Shown here: positions 58,461 through 64,000 of the stretch, one piece after another
Numbering within the stretch: position 1 is the first letter of the stretch
How the letters are laid out: each line of letters opens with the position of its first letter
Source: Schistocerca nitens
Lineage: Eukaryota; Arthropoda; Insecta; Orthoptera; Acrididae
Direction: 5' to 3'
DNA length: 64,000 nucleotides
Assembly: GCF_023898315.1 (NCBI RefSeq)
Contig: NC_064619.1
Span: 504,466,594-504,530,593 of the forward strand
Translations under genes and position numbers: made by a program
The notes under the pieces: model-generated
The model's database searches: none
Told to the model about the DNA's origin: nothing
Seen by the model: the letters and a program-made list of their open reading frames with translations, nothing else

Positions 58461-59695
58461 AATTACGAGAATACTTCTCATCAGACATGAAAATATGTTT
58501 TTAATTCTTTTTCTTATTTATTTCCGTTATCTTCAATTCGTTTCGATATAATTCATGACTAAGTAAATGACTGTGTGAAGTGTGATTGTAATTTTATCGT
58601 ATGCTACATTCGTTTGATTATGAGTACGATTCGTTGCTTTCATACATAGACCGCAGATAACATTGACTACACGTGACGCCATTACACAGAAACCAACATC
58701 TAAGTGACGTGGCTCGGTCAGGACGCCGAGTTTCTGTCATTACGCCCTGTGTGGAGTGTAGTTGACAGTTACAGTCTTTCTCATTTATAACTGAGATGAA
58801 GAATTGATTTTAATAATAAAACAATTCGCCTTATTGCTGTTACACATATAGTAGTGCAGTTAATCTGATTTCTCCGAAATTCCTAATATTAATGCGATGG
58901 TTATCGATTTTACGTGTGGCCAGGTGAAACGTACTGACAGTTCTGTTTACAAGCTACAAAATTACATTTCTTCAGTGAATACTTCTTTTGTTGCACTGTT
59001 AGTCTTATAGTCCACCTTTTCGACGGGACTGAAATAAAAAATATCAGTTTTGCAGGCAAAAATTGTTCTCAGACGATTCATCAACAAAACGTGTGAAATT
59101 GTTTGTAACGCTTTTGTAAGAAATAAAAACCATTAATAACCTTAAGGTCTGGTTTTTACGGAAAGTAAACGTTTACATTTTATGATTTTTGCCACTTGCT
59201 GTTGCTGATATGTAAAGAAAGTAAGAGATTTCCATTTACGTGAAAAGAATATCTTTAGGGAACTTAATGGTTCACTCAACAAGAACAGATGTTATAGGTA
59301 CAGTGAACAGTTTACATTCATCGTTAGTTGTGTATGACGTTGACAGACACAGATCTGCACAACTAAGGACTTTCATATTAGCATATAAACTCACTCAGGA
59401 CCTGCTGGAAGTGTTCTTTAATGCTGTGATAAGTCGTGGAAGAGTAGAATATCAATCAAGCAGTCTGAAGCTGCTTCCAAGAGATTTCTAGTACACATTC
59501 AGTTTGGTACATCTACTAGTGCTGGTTGCTCTGCCATTGTAATAAATAACGACTATGATTGCCTGTCTCCTCAAGTTTCTTACACTTTGTATTTGGCTAG
59601 GAAATTGAACAACTAATGGAGTGCCACATTTGGCAAATTTCATCATGTTCTAAAATTTCTAGTACCGGCATCTTGAACAGAAATAAAAGATGGCT
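58461..59695. other. Unassigned stretch
   Basis: A frame of 83 codons (59240-59491, plus) has no known domain. The last part, 59640-59695, may already belong to PLE 2. Confidence 0.35.
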
Positions 59696-59724
59696 TATCT
59701 CTTATATTCAGATATCATGGTGAA

Positions 59725-60385
59725 TTTTGACGTCGTTTCCTTGTTCACGAGGGTACCCCTGCGAGAGTCACTAGAATTGATTAGAAGTTTGACGAGAAGA
59801 ACTTTTTAGGCATCTCTTGACTTCCACGTATTTTCTTTTTAATGGAGAATACTACGAACAAACGGAGGGAGTCGCCATGGGCAGCCCACTCTCACCGGTG
59901 GTAGCGAATTTGTACATGGAGAACTTCGAGGAGGAAGCCCTGTCGTCATCCGAATGGAAACCTACTTGCTTTTTCCGTTACGTGGACGACATGGTATGGA
60001 TAAACTCCTTGACTTCCTTACACATCTAAACTCCATACACCCCAACATCAAATTCACTATGGAGACTGAAACGGAGGGTAAACTACCTTTCCTTGACGTC
60101 TTGGTCAAGAGAAGGCCTGACGGTACCCTAGGCCATGGGGTGTATCGGAAGACAACGCACACTGATCTGTATTTGCATGCAGACAGCTGCCACCACCCTT
60201 CACAGAGGAATGGGGTGGTTAAAACTCTAGTACATAGGGCGCGCACTATCTCTGACGCAGAGAGTCTACCCCAGGAATTGGAACATCTGAGAACTGAATT
60301 TCGAAAAAATGGGTACTCAGAGTGGCAGTTTCAACGTGCTCTCCACAACCTGTGGAGATGGATGAAATCACGAGGGAGGAGGTAG
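59725..60385 (+). pseudogene. PLE 2 reverse transcriptase, frame-disrupted
   Basis: Motifs in order: 'NFDVVSLFTRVPLRESL' (first catalytic Asp; about 59730-59780), 'TEGVAMGSPLSPVVANLYME' (59862-59920) and 'RYVDDMVW' (catalytic YVDD; about 59975-59998). After a frame change come 'HLNSIHPNIKFTMETE' and 'LPFLDVLV', which continue the PLE RT and thumb, and 'YRKTTHTDLYLHADSCHHP'. The catalytic residues remain although the frame is lost, so decay is fairly recent. Confidence 0.85.
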
Positions 60386-61050
60386 GCACTGCGTTTATCC
60401 CATATACAGGCGCACTCTCGGGGAAAATCGCCCGCATTTTGAAGAAACTCCGGGTCGGAACTGTGTTTTGTCCTCCGAATAAAACTCGTGCACTGGTGGG
60501 GAGCGCCAAAGATGACCTCGGTTTGAGGAAGGCCGGCGTGTACCAGATTCCGTGTCAATGTGGAAAGTCGCATATTGGTCAGACGATGCGTACCGTCGAG
60601 GATCGATGCCGTGAACACCAGAGGCACACTCGACTGATGTATCCGAGCAAGTCGGCGGTCGCTGAACATTGTTTGTCGGAAAATCACGCTATGGAGTATG
60701 AACGCACGAGGATTCTGGTACAGACGTCGAGATACTGGGACAGCGTTGTTAGAGAAGCCATCGAAATTCGCACCAATGACGACCTCATAAACCGTGACTG
60801 TGGCTATAATCTTAGCAAGGCTTGGGAACCAGCGATTGGGTTAATCAAGAGTAAATCGAGCAACTGTATAGTTGTGACGACCACGGCGGACAGAGCCATC
60901 ACACCGACGTCATCTCAGACGCCGTCGCAATCTGTTCCACCGCGCGACCGTGGCGCGGGGCGCGGACGGCGGAGTGAGCGCGCCGCGGGCGGAGGGTATT
61001 TAAATCGGCCGCCGCCGCGACCGAACTCATTTCCCCCTGAGCAGCCATAG
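60380..61050 (+). pseudogene. PLE 2 GIY-YIG endonuclease part
   Basis: In the frame that opens at 60322, residues from about 15 on are PLE-like; the earlier ones overlap the RT frame. The GIY-YIG core is 'GVYQIPCQCGKSHIGQ' (GVY at 60535-60543, HIG at 60571-60579) with two Cys flanking it, then Arg in 'DRCREHQR' and the catalytic-type Glu in 'VREAIEIRT'. The C-terminal end is rich in Arg, Gly and Pro ('RDRGAGRGRRSERAAGGG'). The endonuclease is thought to nick target DNA for priming. The domain itself is uninterrupted. Confidence 0.85.
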
Positions 61051-61102
61051 TGTACGGATCTCCGTGCCGGCACGTTCACAGGAGCTCAGTCCGTCAGTTC
61101 AC

Positions 61103-61133
61103 CTGATGATGGCGACATGTATGATCGCCGAAA
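61103..61133 (+). ncRNA. Hammerhead-ribozyme-like core in the PLE 2 tail
   Basis: CTGATGA (61103-61109), one T, stem GGCGA (61111-61115), 9-base loop, TCGCC (61125-61129), GAAA (61130-61133). CTGATGA and GAAA are the two conserved strands of the hammerhead core, and the hairpin sits where stem II belongs. The extra T between core and stem is not canonical. I could not define stems I and III, so activity is unproven. Confidence 0.45.
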
Positions 61134-61185
61134 TATTGTGCCCGTTAGACACTGTAGACCGGCAGTACACCCGTGGATATTTTGA

Positions 61186-63494
61186 TTAATAATGATCCTG
61201 TTAAAAATGCTGTTTACTTCATTCATCCAAGAGAGCAATTCATCTATAAAAAACACACAACAATACTAAGACAAACACAGTGGAATCAAGCTGAATAAAG
61301 AGTTTAGGATGTACATTGTTGTCCATATAAGTGATATTTCCTTTTTGGGGGGGAGGGGGGAGTAGGGGGATGTTAGGCATTAGTGTTGTCATATTTTCAC
61401 TGTGCTGCAAATGAATCCCATGGGGCAGGGCACTTAAAGTGCTCAGACATGTGTAGTAAATAGTGTCTATTCACCAGAAGTGACGGGAAAGTTTATTGTG
61501 TAAAGCAGATAACTTCACATTGTTCAGAATGGTTTTTAAGGTTCTTGGAATGCGTACTCTCCAATACCTGTTTTTCTTAATGGTCTTTCATATTGACAAC
61601 AAGTTTCAGCTGAACTGTGATGTACTTAACACAATACAGGGGAGTCAGAATCTTTTTCATATATACTTTGCATTCTTACCCACTCTTTCAAGAGGGGTAA
61701 TGGATTCTGCCACAAGGGTATGGCATTCACCAAGCACCCATCTAACATAAAGTAAGAAATTAGGAATTTCTTCTAATTCAAAGGAAAACTATACATAAAT
61801 AGGCCACTCTCTTTATTACTTGAAGCTCTAGATTCAATAATTAAAAAGTTCTGTTGGTTACTTGGTATGCACGAATGTGTGTTTGTATTGCAAAGCTATA
61901 TGTTAAATAGTAATGTACAGAGAACAAGGCTCAATTTTTGCAAATATAAGTAACTATTTCGTTTGAAAAATTCAAGTGTAATCGAGTTAGTATTAAGCTA
62001 CTAGTGCGAGGCAAACAGCAAGTATTTAGTGTAACTGTGGATGCAGCAGATTTTTTCAAAGTAACAACTTTCTTCTTACTCTAATTAATTAGCTGCAGTA
62101 GGTATGCATATAACTATGCAGTATAGAAATAGGCATTGATTCATTCTACATCCCTGTCGATTCTTTATCTACAGTGCAGTTTCGTTACAGATCCAATTTT
62201 ATGATTTCAATTAGCAGCATAATTAATTACCTTCATATATGCCCAGAGATGTCTTCTTTCGACTCTACACTTTTCATAAACGGATGAAAATCTCAGTTGT
62301 GAAAGTGAATTATTTCAAAATCGTTGCAGAAGTATTTCCATAAGTTGAAAATTTTGATGGATGTTGGTCCTTCGATGCAAAACTTGATGAATGACTAAGA
62401 TTTTGAGACGACATATTGTTATTATCTAGCTCACTGCACGAATATAATCAACGTTTTGTAATATATTACGCTTCCTATCTTGAAATCGTTTCGGTATCTG
62501 TACTGGATTAAGAAAAAGTCCGAAAATATATGCCATTACTTTCTCTAAGTACTTGAAATTATGCTCATAAACGAATCTCCTTTCTTACAAAAACGTATAA
62601 CATTTCACTCATATTGCTGTGGAATAGCTAGAAAACTAATGCCACATGCGAAATTATTTGGCTTCCATTCCTGTGGAAGTAATGAACTACGAGAATTCAC
62701 AGCGAGAAGAAAACACTTAACACCAGCTATTCTGTCGCTTATTAAAAAACTCTCAATACGTTTCAACTTTTCCACTTGTAAAAACGATAGCCATTGCTTT
62801 GGTGTCGGGAAATTCGGGGATACTACTTTAACTGCGCATCTACATATGTAGCAGTAGTACTACAGTTCGTTGGCTTGTCAAAATCAATGCTTGATTTCAG
62901 CTTTAAATGTGAAAAGCTGTAACTGTCAGCTCCACTTCACAAAGCAGGTAAAGACAGGGTCTCGGCTTATTGCCCCGAGTCACGTGACTTAGATGTTGTT
63001 TCAAGACTTAACATACTAGAGATAGGGAGGTGCGCGGTCAATGTTAAATATGGTCTTTGCTTTCATAGACTGCCTATCAGTTGAGTCTTTGGTTTAAGTG
63101 TGACGTCATTGTTCAAAGCCGACAGTGCAATCATACATTAGAATTTATCCCACGATAGTAAGAAAGAAACATCTAAATAAATGGAGCTCACGTCACTGAT
63201 TTGTCATACTTGAAACTAAAGGAAAATATCAATGTGTACACTCCAGTTGATTCAACACATATTGAAAGATTGTCTAACTTCGGGGGTGTGTTGTTGGAAA
63301 AAAAGACATTCCCTCACATCCGAGAACCTCTGCATGCTAACTAACGTACACTGCAACAGCTCAAAGATTTTCGTACATATTCGAAGAACAGGATTTAGTT
63401 AAAATAATCCGGATGATTGTAAATAGGACTCGCGTATCAAGGGTTCCGTCTGAAGAACCTTCAACATCGCAGCGCGTCAGCAATCGTTGGTTAA
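61186..63494. other. Unassigned stretch
   Basis: Frames of up to 96 codons without domains. A G-rich tract (61347-61371) could form a G-quadruplex. The rest is A+T-rich. Confidence 0.4.
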
Positions 63495-63900
63495 TATATT
63501 AAAAAACTAGAAACCCGCCTCGATTGCGTAAAAAGCACCTAGTGTTAACCTAGGTTTCGGCGTAGATAACTACACCTTCTTCAGAACAATAAAACCCGCA
63601 AGTGCCTAAGAAGACTTTTTTCAGTGATTACATGAACACCATAGCTATACATTTATAAAAGAAAAAAAGGAAAACACAAACAGTACATATGTACAAAGTC
63701 TAAACCACAACTTAATGGTGTAACCTCCACCTCACACCGGCCTATGTTCGAAGGGCCATCACCCGCCATAAACTCAAAGGTCTTCTTAGGCACTTGTGGG
63801 TTTTATTGTTCTGAAGAAGGTGTAGTTATCTACGCCGAAACCTAGGTTAATACTAGGTGCTTTTTCCGCAATCGTGGCGGGTTTCTAGTTTTTTAATATA
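63495..63900. mobile_element. Fold-back pair of PLE-type tails
   Basis: Arms 63495-63615 and 63780-63900 are about 121-bp inverted repeats with only a few differences, separated by 164 bp with no ORF. Each arm contains CTGAAGA, one base, a 7-bp stem with 4-base loop, and GAAA (63811-63840 on plus; 63555-63584 on minus), the same architecture as the PLE tails at 6691, 10286 and 61103. It is probably two PLE tails in inverted orientation without the coding part. Confidence 0.75.
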
Positions 63901-64000
63901 AAGTTCCGTCTGAAATTAGTTATGTATACGGATAGTTCATCCATTCTGGGAATCGAGAATTTCGGCGACTTCCGTTTCGTATCGATATCGATATTAGCAA

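Larger units (their letters stand above)
59696..61185 (+). mobile_element. Penelope-like element 2, sense, 5'-truncated, with RT and GIY-YIG
   Basis: The copy starts inside the RT domain and runs through the endonuclease to a tail with a hammerhead-like core. The coding part changes frame at least twice (near 59990 and 60370). The tail ends near 61185. No terminal repeat copy is present upstream, so the 5' part is lost, which is usual for PLEs. Confidence 0.85.

Noticed and set aside
61347..61371. G-quadruplex-type tract
   Set aside because: Sequence would allow it, but it is an isolated G-run with no gene or element edge nearby, so no function can be suggested.
1..64000. CRISPR array, operon or bacterial genes
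   Set aside because: No regularly spaced identical short repeats with unique spacers and no dense coding; all long frames belong to eukaryotic transposable elements.

Overview
The window is about 64 kb of A+T-rich, repeat-packed animal nuclear DNA. I found no intact cellular gene, no rRNA or functional tRNA gene, and no bacterial feature. The tRNA-derived SINEs, long LINE relics, Tc1/mariner relics and Penelope-like elements point to an insect. The particular SINE families (tails such as 'ctaggggactgatgacctca') are ones I associate with grasshoppers and locusts, most likely Schistocerca or a close acridid. That identification rests on recall, not on a search.

Layout. 1-6.7 kb: mostly unassigned, with SINE pieces (1-74, 3372-3579, 3993-4139) and a LINE-type 3' end with poly(A) (4147-4830). 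6.7-10.5 kb: an antisense Penelope-like element (PLE) bounded by inverted copies of its own tail and carrying two SINEs. 11.6-13.4 kb: a SINE, a SINE inside a SINE, and a Tc1-like relic. 13.5-16.8 kb: an antisense RTE-like LINE with a SINE inside it. 19.4-20.5 kb: a LINE 3' end with a 24-bp snap-back hairpin at its 5' junction, then a SINE. 23.6-24.1 kb: a PLE GIY-YIG relic. 25.1-28.3 kb: a mariner relic, a LINE fragment and a Tc1 relic. 28.35-31.8 kb: a second antisense RTE-like LINE with a SINE. 32.75-33.6 kb: a third copy of that LINE in sense. 33.6-44.2 kb: a 10.6-kb Ty3/gypsy-type LTR retrotransposon. 46.4-50.0 kb: a decayed second gypsy-like pol gene split by an antisense Jockey/CR1-like LINE. 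52.6-54.0 kb: a tandem repeat and a MITE holding a (CA)n tract. 54.5-56.1 kb: a SINE and a Tc1 element with TA target duplication. 57.6-58.0 kb: repeated short palindromes. 59.7-61.2 kb: a 5'-truncated PLE with RT and GIY-YIG domains. 63.5-63.9 kb: a fold-back pair of PLE tails.

The best preserved coding region is the gypsy-type pol (38049-41474, 1141 codons) with protease, RT, RNase H and integrase residues in place. Its LTRs differ at only a few bases, yet the gag region is broken by several frame changes and an in-frame TAG lies just upstream of pol. The element could therefore be recent but dependent on helper Gag.

The most unusual signal is a motif at five places: CTGAnGA (one site reads CTGAGGT), one base, a hairpin, then GAAA. 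The sites belong to three different PLE-type tails whose stems differ in sequence but still pair. It resembles the hammerhead ribozyme core known from PLE terminal repeats.
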